Source of the DNA: Gammaproteobacteria bacterium
GTDB taxonomy: Bacteria > Pseudomonadota > Gammaproteobacteria > SZUA-152
Direction of reading: 5' to 3'
Assembly: GCA_029882975.1 (NCBI GenBank)
Contig: JAOUJW010000013.1
Location: forward strand, 1-64,000
Length of the DNA stretch: 64,000 nt
Made by a program: the position numbers and the translations under genes. Under the pieces are notes generated by a model that made no database searches, was not told the DNA's origin, and saw only the letters and a list, made by a program, of their open reading frames with translations. Shown here in pieces: positions 26,452 through 35,463 of this stretch (the first letter of the stretch is position 1; each line of letters starts with the position of its first letter).

Positions 26452-27669
26452 ATGAACAAGAAAATCTCCTTAACCAAGTTTTTTCTTGCATGCACATTGA
26501 TGTCTGCCTTGGCATGCTCGGATGACCTACCTCAAACTTCGACCTCAGCGAAATTCCCCGAACCCGTCACCTTGACCGGTAAAATAAGCTTTACGTTTGA
26601 TGATGGCCCCGCCTCTGTTTTTGAATATGCACTCCCTGTTTTTGAAGCTCGCAACGTTAGTGCAACCGCTTATATTACGACCGGCTGGATTGGCAGGTCC
26701 GGATACATGAGTTGGGAGCAAGTACAATCCTTGCAGGACGATCACTCCTGGGAGATCGGTTCGCATACGCTGTCTCATCCGGAACTTCCTAACTTACTCC
26801 AGGCTGATATCGACAAAGAGTTGGGTGAGTCAAAAACCATACTTACAAACCGTGGACTGCAAGTGACTTCAATGGCAACACCTTTTGGGGCTTACGACAA
26901 TCGCGTACTCAAAACCAGCAGTAGACTATATGCTCATCACCGGGGATTTTGGGATACTCAGGACTTGAACAGATTCCCATACAACAATACGGTTTTGATG
27001 GTTAAAGCGATCAATAGAGACACCCCAACCAGCGAAGTTTTCGCCTACATTGATCAAGCCATCTTGGAAAAAAAATGGCTTATACTGGTTTTTCATGAAA
27101 TATTACCTTACCCAATTAACTACGTTTATACCACGCACCCTGATGTGCTGGCCTCCATAGTGGATTACGCTATAGACTCGGGCATTGAAATAGTATTACC
27201 CCGACACGAGTTGGAATATGAAAAATACAATTTGATTAATCAACACGACGAAATCAATATATGGACCATGGATAGTGGTAACATTGAATTCGCCCCTAGC
27301 GAAACCGGCCGCTTCCCCCACACTTCAGATGCATTCCTATTCACTGGCACCGCACTGGAAATTCACTTGGACTCTCCCAAGATACGACCAAGTCCAACCA
27401 ACGCTAACTATCGATTCAAGTGCTTCGTAGACACCACGGAACTCACACAAGGCGCATTCGGGATCTACATCCGCGAGTTCAGCCAGAACAACGAGCAATT
27501 AGCCTCCGTGTACTTTGGCGCGATAGCAAGTGGCAGCATCACCGAACTTCAACGCAATTACCAAATCCAAGACAGCAATACAGCATACTTAAAAATTCAA
27601 TCTTACCTAAGCGCCGGGGCCGTAGGTCGAGTTATCAGTGACCAGTATCAATTATTTTCCATTAAATAA
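26452..27669 (+). CDS. Polysaccharide deacetylase (NodB-homology) lipoprotein
   Basis: The protein is about 405 residues. The start at 26452 gives a clean lipoprotein signal (FFLACTLMSALAC, Cys as lipid site). The catalytic NodB domain follows. Motif 1 is SFTFDDGP (metal and catalytic Asp), motif 2 is SHTLSHPEL (metal His pair), and a late LVFHE segment holds the C-terminal catalytic His. It probably removes acetyl groups from an N- or O-acetylated cell-surface polysaccharide. Residues about 265-405 form a beta-rich domain that may bind carbohydrate. The gene stands alone, converging on the ankyrin gene. Confidence 0.85.
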   Translation: MNKKISLTKFFLACTLMSALACSDDLPQTSTSAKFPEPVTLTGKISFTFDDGPASVFEYALPVFEARNVSATAYITTGWIGRSGYMSWEQVQSLQDDHSWEIGSHTLSHPELPNLLQADIDKELGESKTILTNRGLQVTSMATPFGAYDNRVLKTSSRLYAHHRGFWDTQDLNRFPYNNTVLMVKAINRDTPTSEVFAYIDQAILEKKWLILVFHEILPYPINYVYTTHPDVLASIVDYAIDSGIEIVLPRHELEYEKYNLINQHDEINIWTMDSGNIEFAPSETGRFPHTSDAFLFTGTALEIHLDSPKIRPSPTNANYRFKCFVDTTELTQGAFGIYIREFSQNNEQLASVYFGAIASGSITELQRNYQIQDSNTAYLKIQSYLSAGAVGRVISDQYQLFSIK

Positions 27670-27682
27670 ATGGGAATAGTCA

Positions 27683-29074
27683 TTATTCAACTGTTCGCCA
27701 CCGTTTTGACTGGAGACACAATTCGTAAGTTTGACAATTATCAATATAATCCTGCTTACTGTTGTTTAAAACAATAACTTTCCCCCCTCGAACAACAATC
27801 TTCCTATTATTCAACCTTGCTTTATGATTGCTGATCCAACCCGGCATATCGCCCGTAGTAGGTACGTTTTCCATAACCAGGGTTTGCACGTCCAAGCAAT
27901 ACACCGGTGTAAACCCCGGCTGTCTATCTTCCAGATACCCCAGATTTCCGATTACTATAATTTTCCCATCCACGAATGTAGCGCTATGAAAATCCGTAGG
28001 AGGAAAAGCTTCTCTGGGATAGATGTAGATCTGACAATCGCCTTTACCGTCGTGCACAAATACATCATTGTAAATACAGAAGTCGGGATCGTAATGATCT
28101 TCGTGTTCACCGGCAATTTCGATAAAACGTCCATCGCCTAAGGACGTCATGGATTTACCGAAGCGATCGTAACTCCACACCGGTTCGGTATTGCGAATAT
28201 CCCGCTTCGATTCAAACTTACTGATTGCCGAATACGCCGAGCCCCCGCAGTGCACCATGGCCTGCCAAAAAGGTCTATTGCACAACTTCGGGTTATCCAC
28301 GCCGAATATGCGCCCCTTACCTTCTAAGTATTCCTGTTGAGTCACATTGGGTTCTTCATTCGTACGATACCCTAACATTGCCGCGCGGGCATCCTTATCC
28401 ATATCATTTAAATCTGCCCCTGCCTTAACTAAGTCATTGACAATATTCAAATTCTCAGTTACTCCGATCGCCTGCTGGTGAGAACTGTTTTCCCGAAAAA
28501 GGTCAACACCAAAATCAATGAGTACTTGCACGCACTTATGCGCGCCATGCTCCGCAGCCTGCAGCAAAGGCGTATCGCCGAATTCATCTGTCTGCTCCGC
28601 ATCAAAACCATGCTCAAGCAACCATCTCAGCATTTTGGCATTATCATTTTGAATAGCATAGGCTAAAGGTGTTTTGCTACGCCAACCTACGGCACTGGCA
28701 TCCGCCCCGGCTGCCAATAGCATTTCCACCTTTTGAATGTCACCGACTAAGATAGCAAACAAAAACGGTGTTCTTTGCCAAAAGTCCCTTTCCTCCAGAT
28801 CGAACTGACCTGTTACGCACTCTTCAAGATTGTTTAGACTGCCATAGGCAACGGCATGAAACAGATTATTCCATTGTAATTGCGCCGCATCTCCACCCCG
28901 GGAGAGCAATAGCTTTACCACATCAAACCGACCGTTGTTGGATGCAACTCGTAGCGGTGACTCTCCGTGCTTAGTAATGGCACTGGGGTCTGCTCCACAA
29001 TCCAACAAGGCTTCCACATCCGACAACAATTTGTCATCATTCCTGTATATAGTCGCCAACAATGAGTCTGACAT
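27683..29074 (-). CDS. Ankyrin-repeat protein with Kelch-like C-terminal domain
   Basis: The protein has 463 residues. The N-terminal half holds about six ankyrin repeats (for example GESPLRVASNNGRFDVVKLL, RTPFLFAILVGDIQKVEMLL, GDTPLLQAAEHGAHKCVQVL). The C-terminal half (about 270-460) is beta-rich with repeated strand patterns such as DGRFIEIAGEHED and DGKIIVIGNLGY, suggesting a partial Kelch/beta-propeller fold. There is no signal peptide. Ankyrin proteins mediate protein contacts; the target is unknown. It converges on the deacetylase gene with a 13-nt gap. Confidence 0.75.
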   Translation of the reverse strand: MSDSLLATIYRNDDKLLSDVEALLDCGADPSAITKHGESPLRVASNNGRFDVVKLLLSRGGDAAQLQWNNLFHAVAYGSLNNLEECVTGQFDLEERDFWQRTPFLFAILVGDIQKVEMLLAAGADASAVGWRSKTPLAYAIQNDNAKMLRWLLEHGFDAEQTDEFGDTPLLQAAEHGAHKCVQVLIDFGVDLFRENSSHQQAIGVTENLNIVNDLVKAGADLNDMDKDARAAMLGYRTNEEPNVTQQEYLEGKGRIFGVDNPKLCNRPFWQAMVHCGGSAYSAISKFESKRDIRNTEPVWSYDRFGKSMTSLGDGRFIEIAGEHEDHYDPDFCIYNDVFVHDGKGDCQIYIYPREAFPPTDFHSATFVDGKIIVIGNLGYLEDRQPGFTPVYCLDVQTLVMENVPTTGDMPGWISNHKARLNNRKIVVRGGKVIVLNNSKQDYIDNCQTYELCLQSKRWRTVE

Positions 29075-29156
29075 AATGTTCCGGTTAATTAGTATTGCGG
29101 TTATACTGTGCGATGCGCTAATCCTGAGAAGCCCGCCTTAGCTCGGCCAAGTAACT

Positions 29157-29612
29157 TCAGTCGGGCCTGGGGTGAATCCGACGTTTGTCGTACTTCCAAG
29201 ATGTTTGATAAAACTCTTCAATGGAATTTTTACATATTTTACGGTAAAACGCAGCATCGATGGCTAACCAACGCATCACCAGCGGCTTTGCAATGCCTGC
29301 TCCCTGTAACGATTGCCGTAACAACTCTTGGCGCAAATCAAACAGCTCTTTGGTAATATACATATGCCGGTGAGCCAGTTGTATCTCCCTTCCCCGGTAC
29401 AGTTTGGGACCACCCATTTTCTGCGCCATAAAGCGGGTTTGACGATTTTCGATAAACGTCTGATTATGTCCCTGGAAGAATAAACCGAGCCAGGGATGAG
29501 CATAAACCTTATCGTAAAATATTTTATGAACCCGCTCCAAGGATTCCAGCCCCCCCACGGCATCAAATAAACTTTGCTTCAATTCTTGAGTGGACTTTTC
29601 AGGAATTATCAT
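29157..29612 (-). CDS. Truncated haemoglobin-like protein
   Basis: The protein has 151 residues. The segment VGGLESLERVHKIFYDKVYA, then LGLFFQG, followed by QTRFMAQKMGGP and LAHRHMYITKELFDLRQELL, follows the 2-on-2 globin pattern with a B-helix Tyr and an F-helix His (HRHM). Truncated globins bind haem and handle oxygen or nitric oxide. It is encoded 82 nt downstream of nothing on its own strand except a long gap from the PcfJ-like gene, so it is probably monocistronic. The group (I, II or III) cannot be fixed by eye. Confidence 0.8.
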   Translation of the reverse strand: MIIPEKSTQELKQSLFDAVGGLESLERVHKIFYDKVYAHPWLGLFFQGHNQTFIENRQTRFMAQKMGGPKLYRGREIQLAHRHMYITKELFDLRQELLRQSLQGAGIAKPLVMRWLAIDAAFYRKICKNSIEEFYQTSWKYDKRRIHPRPD

Positions 29613-29777
29613 CGCAGCAACCTATCAATACCCAGCTCACAAAGATACACCTGATGCAGCGTATAATTCCATTAAAAAATGCAGACCAATTGATTCACGA
29701 AGCCTCTGATCCGTGCACCCGGGTCTTGAACCAATGCCGGATGTCCGGTGGTATCCTGTTTGGGCCCAAAGACAAAC

Positions 29778-31214
29778 CTAATTACTCAGATACGCGGCTA
29801 TGGTTAAGCCCTCCCGCCCAACCCAACGCTGAATCACCGAAATTTCTTCTGGGGTAGCAAGACGATTACGTTTACCTCGAACTTGGCAAACACACTTACC
29901 TGGATGTGATAGTTCAATAGTAACCAATTTTTTTCTTTCCAAATGGGTCTGTACATCCATGGTCCATATGGACGTATGTCCTTTCAAACAAGACCCCGCA
30001 TAGGTAGCCACACAGTGTTTTTGTACCCGGCCTTCGGCGGCCAGCTCTTTTCGATCTAACAGCTCTCGGATGGTCCACACTTTCATATTGTGATGCTCTG
30101 CATTGCCTTCCACAAAACGAAAATCGCAAATGTTGGATTTTGCCCAGCGGGTATTCCCTATCCGTGTTTCTTTCCCCAGTTGCAGGTGCCACTGTTCCAT
30201 TTGACGAAGTAGAGTTTCCGGAGTGCGACCGCGCATAGTAAAGTTGGGCTGAAGCGGCGGATCTTCCCGAACCACGCCTCGTTCCACAAACACCGGTTGT
30301 GCCTCGTATTTTTGATTCCAAATGTAATCAATTACCGGAACGTAATGACACCGATCCAGCAGTGGATTTTCTACAAAAAAACGCAAAACACTCAACCAGA
30401 ATTCATCATCTATGAACTGTCGTGCCAGTCGGGTTTCCACCACTGCATCCGCCACCGCTTTGTTTCCACCCAACGCTTGAACCTGCGCCCAACGAAATGC
30501 TGCATTCAGCGTGTAATGAGATGGAGCCCGCGAAAATTGATGCGCCATTTTCTTGGTTAAGCAAATTGGTAATCCGGCTGCTGTACGGATATTATTGCCC
30601 ATACCAATATGGATAAACCAAGATTTGGCTTTACCATCACCGTCGTACCAAACACTATCCATGAATGCTGGGATCGGATAATTTGCAAACAAGTGTCTCG
30701 CCAACGACGCAAATTGGCGGTGAGCATTTCGGGTCTTGGGTTTCCACTGGGAAAACGGACGAACCCACTGATGAAAATGGGACACCATACTGATAACACC
30801 TTTAACATACTCCACATGTAATAACAGCTTGGAATTGTTATCCAAATGACATAATACATCGCGCAGAAGACGACGATTTTGCGTTTTACTGAATCCGTCA
30901 CTGATGGCATGCAGTATTTCACCTTGTAAGCCTGCATAGCGAATTTCCTGCGAATACAGTTTGTTTATGTATGACCGCAGATTACTTTCTCGCTTTTGCT
31001 TTTTCAGTGCACAGGCAGCCACATCGTCTACATAAAGCCGGTATTCACGGGCCAACTCACGCTGAGTTTTATTCAGTCGTGTACTTAAGCCCATATTCGC
31101 ACACCATTGCCTGTAGGCCTCTATGTCGGGCAACCGCAGCCGATGCGCAAACGCCAGGATCATCTCACGATGATCCTGGGGTTTGTTTTTTATGTTTTTC
31201 TTTTTACATGACAT
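29778..31214 (-). CDS. PcfJ-like protein
   Basis: The protein has 478 residues. The C-terminal third carries the PcfJ-like signature: EGRVQKHCVATYAGSCLKGH, then SIWTM, VTIELSHPG, CVCQVRGKRNR and a final VIQRWVGREG. PcfJ-like proteins are known from conjugative plasmids and many chromosomes, and their biochemical role is unknown. The N-terminal two thirds are basic and helical with many Arg, Trp and His residues, suggesting nucleic-acid contact. The start codon is embedded in a small basic ORF, and the gene sits behind a strong promoter, a short leader peptide and a terminator, so it may be controlled by premature termination. Confidence 0.8.
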   Translation of the reverse strand: MSCKKKNIKNKPQDHREMILAFAHRLRLPDIEAYRQWCANMGLSTRLNKTQRELAREYRLYVDDVAACALKKQKRESNLRSYINKLYSQEIRYAGLQGEILHAISDGFSKTQNRRLLRDVLCHLDNNSKLLLHVEYVKGVISMVSHFHQWVRPFSQWKPKTRNAHRQFASLARHLFANYPIPAFMDSVWYDGDGKAKSWFIHIGMGNNIRTAAGLPICLTKKMAHQFSRAPSHYTLNAAFRWAQVQALGGNKAVADAVVETRLARQFIDDEFWLSVLRFFVENPLLDRCHYVPVIDYIWNQKYEAQPVFVERGVVREDPPLQPNFTMRGRTPETLLRQMEQWHLQLGKETRIGNTRWAKSNICDFRFVEGNAEHHNMKVWTIRELLDRKELAAEGRVQKHCVATYAGSCLKGHTSIWTMDVQTHLERKKLVTIELSHPGKCVCQVRGKRNRLATPEEISVIQRWVGREGLTIAAYLSN

Positions 31215-31339
31215 TTCTCTTTCCTAACATTCTTCAAACTCATGTTTTGTTTTCTAATCGAGATAACCGGAAAACTTTTTTTAGCTTTCACTTTTGCTTG
31301 CGAACTGACATTCGCGGTTTTTAACTTATTCGTAGGCAT
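31190..31339 (-). CDS. Small basic ORF overlapping the PcfJ-like start
   Basis: This 49-codon ORF starts at an ATG at 31339 preceded by AAGGGG at 6 nt, a better ribosome binding site than that of the PcfJ-like gene. It reads MPTNKLKTANVSSQAK and is about one-third Lys/Arg. It overlaps the PcfJ-like coding start by 25 nt in another frame, an arrangement suited to translational coupling. No homology is apparent. It may be a regulatory upstream ORF rather than a functional protein. Confidence 0.4.
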   Translation of the reverse strand: MPTNKLKTANVSSQAKVKAKKSFPVISIRKQNMSLKNVRKEKCHVKRKT

Positions 31340-31396
31340 AACAATCCCCTTAGTATCGAATTACTAATCAAAGGTTCTCTTGGTGATCATGGGCAT

Positions 31397-31434
31397 AAAA
31401 AAACCCCGGACAACGGTGTCATCCAGGGTTTTTT
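31397..31434 (-). terminator. Intrinsic terminator (bidirectional) in the leader of the PcfJ-like gene
   Basis: A hairpin bounded by an A-tract and T-tract on both strands (AAAAAACCC ... GGGTTTTTTT) stands between the promoter at 31583-31610 and the PcfJ-like gene. In the minus direction it would end transcription after a leader of about 150-180 nt. It is either the end of a small RNA or a conditional attenuator for the downstream genes. Confidence 0.8.
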
Positions 31435-31503
31435 GAGCAGCCCAACGGCCCTTACATTGTTACCATGGAAGACGCAGTACGCGCCTCCCAAACGATGAAG
31501 GCG

Positions 31504-31536
31504 CTACTTGATCGGGGTGGGATTTAAATGAATCAT
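31504..31536 (-). CDS. Ten-codon leader peptide (MIHLNPTPIK)
   Basis: An ATG at 31536 with GGAG about 11 nt upstream opens a 10-codon ORF that stops with TAG at 31504. The stop codon lies inside one arm of a hairpin (AGGCGC/GCGCCT, 31481-31504). This peptide ORF is followed by the hairpin and then the terminator, an arrangement like translation-controlled attenuators. The codons are not a run of one amino acid, so a classical amino-acid attenuator is not supported. Two of the ten residues are Pro. Confidence 0.35.
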   Translation of the reverse strand: MIHLNPTPIK

Positions 31537-31582
31537 GTTGGCCTGCTCCTGAGTTAATATGACTTATATTGGATAAGGCGAA

Positions 31583-31612
31583 AGTATAGTTGACAATCGG
31601 AGATTGTCAACT
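31583..31612 (-). promoter_or_regulatory. Strong sigma-70-type promoter with overlapping operator palindrome
   Basis: On the minus strand TTGACA (31610-31605) and TATACT (31588-31583) are separated by 16 nt, close to the ideal promoter. An 11-bp perfect inverted repeat (AGTTGACAATC / GATTGTCAACT, 3-nt centre) spans 31588-31612, covering the -35 box and the spacer. A repressor dimer bound there would block the polymerase. Transcription would run through the leader peptide and terminator to the PcfJ-like gene. Confidence 0.75.
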
Positions 31613-31725
31613 GTGGTGTGTTATGTAGCACTAATTCTTATCTCATGCGATACTTATTTACTCGACTTTTTGACCGGCTTGCGACTGGGTATAATCAACA
31701 CAAATCACACTGAGGCAAACACAAG

Positions 31726-32094
31726 GTGAGACTGCTCAGCATCATTTCTTTCTGTTTATTAACCTCTTGTACCAACAAGGCCATTCTACCCATGCCCAAT
31801 CCCAGCACCTCCAATTTTCCCATTTGGGCGGTAAAATTGCTTGACGTATCCGACGGAGTTGAGTTGTACGAAGCAAAACTCATTGCCAAGGCCTATTTTG
31901 TTTCCGGGGTATCCACCTGTGGTCACCCCGGCGAGCCCGAGAAACGTGACGGCCAATGGGCTTTCCCAACGTATATTTCTAAAATCCGGGTTCCCGAAAA
32001 AGACATTTTTGTAGACGTACAGACCGGCGACATCGAGTGGAACGGACAAAACTTCAGTTTTGAAAGTATACGTAAACTGGAATATGTACGCTAA
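31726..32094 (+). CDS. Small predicted lipoprotein
   Basis: The protein has 122 residues, with a GTG start preceded by GAGG at about 10 nt. The first residues (LLSIISFCLLTSC) give a typical lipoprotein signal with the final Cys as lipid site. The mature part contains Trp-, Tyr- and Phe-rich beta segments and no recognised domain. It is probably anchored in the outer membrane facing the periplasm. Function is unknown. Confidence 0.6.
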   Translation: MRLLSIISFCLLTSCTNKAILPMPNPSTSNFPIWAVKLLDVSDGVELYEAKLIAKAYFVSGVSTCGHPGEPEKRDGQWAFPTYISKIRVPEKDIFVDVQTGDIEWNGQNFSFESIRKLEYVR

Positions 32095-32258
32095 GCACTG
32101 TTAATCAAGAACTTAACCCCTTCCTTACCCAATCCGTGATTTATTTGTGATTTTTATGTGACGGGCGTGTGAACTAACACATACACACTCATAAGCTTCC
32201 ATTTACGCGATATCCCGAACCATCGGACAGATATTCAATGTTTTAAAAAGGGGAAGCT

Positions 32259-32975
32259 ATGAGCACCAAACCATTACTCAACATCCTATCCGTATGCCTG
32301 TTAGGCACCGTCGCTACCACAGGTAGTGCAGCACAATGGGATGTGAAAATTACCAATCTCACCAATGGAAATCACTTTACCCCGGTTCTGATGACCGGCT
32401 TAGACAGCGCGACACACTTATTTAAAGTCGGCGCCGCCGCGAGTACCGCGTTGGAGCTGATGGCGGAATGCGGTGACACCAGCCAACTCATCGATACAGG
32501 GCCTGCGGGCGCTCTCGATGAGGATACGAAAACAGGCGCTGGAGTTATCGCGCCTGGAGGCACCACCACTTTGGTGCTTGACAACAGCATGAGCGGTAAC
32601 ACCCACCTATCCCTCGTCTCCATGATTTTACCCACAAATGATGCTTTCGTTGGACTGGAATCCATGGAAGTCCCTGCCGCTGCCGGCACCTACACTTACT
32701 ATTTGAACGCATATGACGCCGGCACTGAAGCAAATAATGAAATACCGGCTACCACCGCATGCGACACCAATGTCTCCGGTTATCCCGGTGCTCCCGGTGG
32801 CGACACAGGCAGTAACGGAACCGGGGTCACTATGGAAGAAGCCAATATGATGATACATGTGCACAGAGGCGTGTTAGGCGACCAAGACAGCATGGGCGGA
32901 CTCAGTGACCTCAACAGTTCCATCCATCGTTGGCAAAACCCGGTTGCCAAAATCGAAATCACTGTCACTCCGTAG
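32259..32975 (+). CDS. Secreted spondin-domain protein 1
   Basis: The protein has 238 residues: a signal peptide ending in GSAAQ, then a Spondin_N-like domain. Supporting motifs are WDVKITNLTNGNHFTPVLM near the mature N-terminus, an LELMAECGD segment, an IAPGGTTTLVLD strand and a YDAGTEANNEIPA stretch. Bacterial spondin-domain proteins are exported and have no settled function; in animals the domain binds extracellular matrix. The gene has a good ribosome binding site (AAGGGGAAG). The paralogue follows after 10 nt. Confidence 0.8.
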   Translation: MSTKPLLNILSVCLLGTVATTGSAAQWDVKITNLTNGNHFTPVLMTGLDSATHLFKVGAAASTALELMAECGDTSQLIDTGPAGALDEDTKTGAGVIAPGGTTTLVLDNSMSGNTHLSLVSMILPTNDAFVGLESMEVPAAAGTYTYYLNAYDAGTEANNEIPATTACDTNVSGYPGAPGGDTGSNGTGVTMEEANMMIHVHRGVLGDQDSMGGLSDLNSSIHRWQNPVAKIEITVTP

Positions 32976-32985
32976 GAGAAATCAC

Positions 32986-33687
32986 ATGAAAAAAGCAAAC
33001 ACGTTTCTCAGTTTGTCTCTTACCATCTTCGCCGGAATCCTACTAAGCGCATGCTCGGATGATGATGACCCCATGCCTCAAACCATGGCCGACTATGAAA
33101 TTAGCGTGACCAATTTAACCAATACCCAATCGTTTGCTCCCATTGCTGTCATTACCCATACTTCAGCCTACAAACCTTGGGCTTTGGGTGAGGCTGCCAG
33201 TGAAGGCTTGGAAATGTTAGCAGAAGGCGGTGACGGCAGTACACTGCTGATGGAAGCCGGCATGGATTCCCATGTCACCAACTCCGGCAGTTCCACAGGG
33301 ATTACCGCGCCAGGCAGCTCTGGTACCGTTAATATCAGCAGCAGGATTGATGCAGATTTACGTATCAGTGTCGCTGCCATGCTGGTCAACACCAACGATG
33401 GATTTACCGGCGCCCTAAGCATTCCGGTGGGAACCATGATGCCGGGCGACTCCAGTCACCTACTGGCCCACGTTTACGATGCCGGAACGGAAGCCAACTC
33501 GGAAACGGCTGCAAGCCTCCCCGGCACTTCAGGTGAAGGCTTCAATGCCATGAGGGACGACCGAAACTATATCGCCATTCACGCGGGTGTCGTCACGAGT
33601 GATGACGGCTTAAGCAGCTCTGCTTTGGATGAGTCTCACCGTTGGTTGGGTCCGGCCGCAAAAATAACCATAACACGCACCCATTAG
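32986..33687 (+). CDS. Spondin-domain lipoprotein 2
   Basis: The protein is about 233 residues, starting at the ATG at 32986 (TAGGAG 8 nt upstream). A lipoprotein signal (IFAGILLSAC) is followed by an Asp-rich linker and a Spondin_N domain parallel to that of the previous gene (YEISVTNLTNTQSFAPIAVI, LEMLAEGGDGS, YDAGTEANSETAASLPG). The pair therefore arose by duplication: one copy is secreted and one lipid-anchored. They almost certainly share a transcript that ends at the terminator at 33696. Confidence 0.82.
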   Translation: MKKANTFLSLSLTIFAGILLSACSDDDDPMPQTMADYEISVTNLTNTQSFAPIAVITHTSAYKPWALGEAASEGLEMLAEGGDGSTLLMEAGMDSHVTNSGSSTGITAPGSSGTVNISSRIDADLRISVAAMLVNTNDGFTGALSIPVGTMMPGDSSHLLAHVYDAGTEANSETAASLPGTSGEGFNAMRDDRNYIAIHAGVVTSDDGLSSSALDESHRWLGPAAKITITRTH

Positions 33688-33695
33688 TAGCCAAT

Positions 33696-33728
33696 GCCAC
33701 TGTAGCATCGCTACAGTGGCTTCCTTTT
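33696..33728 (+). terminator. Intrinsic terminator after the spondin pair
   Basis: A perfect 11-bp stem (GCCACTGTAGC / GCTACAGTGGC) with an ATC loop is followed by TTCCTTTT. It is 8 nt after the stop of the second spondin gene. Confidence 0.85.
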
Positions 33729-33787
33729 AAACTCCCTTCCAAAGGGCAACAATGCCGAATGCCGAACTCCGGCTCAGTTACGTATGT

Positions 33788-34381
33788 TCAAAAATTGACG
33801 CCAACCACAACACCGCCGGCAATATAAACACCCAGTTCGTCATTTTGATCATCATACTGAGTTCCTTTCCAGGGATCGTCAGTCTCCGAATCAAGAGAAA
33901 AATAGTTCCCTAGGGTTATAGAGGGGTCAATGTACACCCTATCACCGGCGCCTAGTGGAATCTTCCACCCGACTCGGGCCGCCAGGTTGAGAGCGGTGGT
34001 ATTTCCGCTGATCCACACCCCGGCGGGTGTGAAAAAGTCCTCTCTCCACTCCCAATCAATTTGCCAAATACCGGCGGCGAAACCATAATAGAACCCGTTA
34101 AAACCGGCACCACTGCGATAAATACGAATAATAAAGTCAGCACCACTGCCATCGCCCTCTTCTTCATAGCCACCATCGTCATAGTCATAAGATAAAACCC
34201 CAACGCGGCCACCTAAAGATACTTTTCCGGCAATTAAGTGCTCATATTCCACCATCGATACATAACCGATCGGGTTGAGCATGAGCCCGGCACGTATGGA
34301 ATTGCGAGGGCCCGCCGCCTCCGCTGTACCAAACAAAAACAGAAACCCTATTGCTAACAGTGCAGATACTATCTTGTTCAT
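33788..34381 (-). CDS. Exported beta-rich hypothetical protein
   Basis: The protein is about 197 residues. I chose the ATG at 34381 because it gives a clear signal peptide (IVSALLAIGFLFLFGTAEAA) and has AAGGAA 7 nt upstream. The mature chain alternates Gly/aromatic beta strands (LGGRVGVLSYDYDDGGYEEE, FYYGFAAGIWQIDWEWRE) and ends VYIAGGVVVGVNF with a C-terminal Phe, typical of outer-membrane beta-barrels. It probably is a small outer-membrane protein. It converges on the spondin genes. Confidence 0.65.
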   Translation of the reverse strand: MNKIVSALLAIGFLFLFGTAEAAGPRNSIRAGLMLNPIGYVSMVEYEHLIAGKVSLGGRVGVLSYDYDDGGYEEEGDGSGADFIIRIYRSGAGFNGFYYGFAAGIWQIDWEWREDFFTPAGVWISGNTTALNLAARVGWKIPLGAGDRVYIDPSITLGNYFSLDSETDDPWKGTQYDDQNDELGVYIAGGVVVGVNF

Positions 34382-34521
34382 AAGCGTATTCCTTATCAAA
34401 AGAATCGAGTATTTCTCCGTTTTTTCTATTATTAATATAATTATAGGCCAGCGAGGCACTGGCTTAATGATAGCCTGGCAAGATTTAACACAGGGTTACA
34501 GGGCTGGTTTACTGAATGGTT

Positions 34522-35463
34522 CTACTGAGTGGTTCTACTGAATAGTTTTAAAGCTTCCATTTCAATTGCTTTTGGCGACACCTGCGGACAGGGCCTGGGA
34601 CCCAACCATTGTTTGAAATACTGCCGCCAATAAGAAATAGGAGCACGACTGTCTCGACCCAATTCAGGTAAGGTTTGCCAACGGGCAAATGGATGATTGT
34701 GATGCACCAGATCCCAGTGACCATTTAACAGAACCCAAGCCATCACGCGACTCACCCGTAAATTGTGTGCACCATTCATGACATCGCGCTCGGAAAACGC
34801 ATGGGTCACGTACTGCCGCGTCGACCAATTGAACCAAAATGCCAGATACAGCCATAACACAGACCAGAAATCCAACTGCAGCAGGGTAAACAAGATAATC
34901 CAAAAAAGGATTCCGCATACCACTTCTAAGCGAATTCGCTGCAATATCAAAGAGGGAAACAGCGAGCGATCAAAAATAATGGAAGAGGACTTGGCCGTTT
35001 GCCAGGGTTTCATCCAAAACACCCAAGGCGCAATGGCCATGAGCAGAGATCCTAAGGGGATAATCGGCGGATAAATACCGATCAAAATGCTGTACCATTG
35101 GCTGAATTTAATCAACTTATTGTCATGTGGATAATAGTAATCGAACAGCTCATTATCGGTTCGATTGTGGCTGTGGTGTACCCGATGAGCGATATTCATG
35201 AAGGTGAAGGAAACAGGAAACATCCACCCGGCCATCGTACCCATCAACCAGTTGGTATTTTCACTTCTACCGTTCAAGCCACTATGACAAGCTTCATGCA
35301 TCAAAGCATAATTACTTAGTCCAAGAAAGGAAAAACCAACTATAGCAGGAACCAAAAAAACACCGGATGTATGACTTGCCAACCACAAAATACCAACCAT
35401 ACTCAACTGAACAAACAGCAATACGATAAGATTTTGCTGATCAAATCGACGCACATCGCTCAT
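34522..35463 (-). CDS. Membrane fatty-acid desaturase/hydroxylase
   Basis: The protein is about 313 residues, starting at the ATG at 35463 that overlaps the hydrolase stop (ATGA). It carries three histidine boxes for a di-iron site: HEACHSG, HRVHHSHN and HWDLVHHNHP. Four hydrophobic membrane segments are spaced around them. Enzymes of this family desaturate or hydroxylate acyl chains or related lipids. Coupling to a hydrolase and a Rieske oxygenase suggests a shared lipid or secondary-metabolite pathway. Confidence 0.85.
   Translation of the reverse strand: MSDVRRFDQQNLIVLLFVQLSMVGILWLASHTSGVFLVPAIVGFSFLGLSNYALMHEACHSGLNGRSENTNWLMGTMAGWMFPVSFTFMNIAHRVHHSHNRTDNELFDYYYPHDNKLIKFSQWYSILIGIYPPIIPLGSLLMAIAPWVFWMKPWQTAKSSSIIFDRSLFPSLILQRIRLEVVCGILFWIILFTLLQLDFWSVLWLYLAFWFNWSTRQYVTHAFSERDVMNGAHNLRVSRVMAWVLLNGHWDLVHHNHPFARWQTLPELGRDSRAPISYWRQYFKQWLGPRPCPQVSPKAIEMEALKLFSRTTQ

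Noticed and set aside
31397-31536. A trp- or his-type amino-acid attenuator
   Set aside because: The leader peptide has no run of one amino acid and the downstream gene is not biosynthetic.
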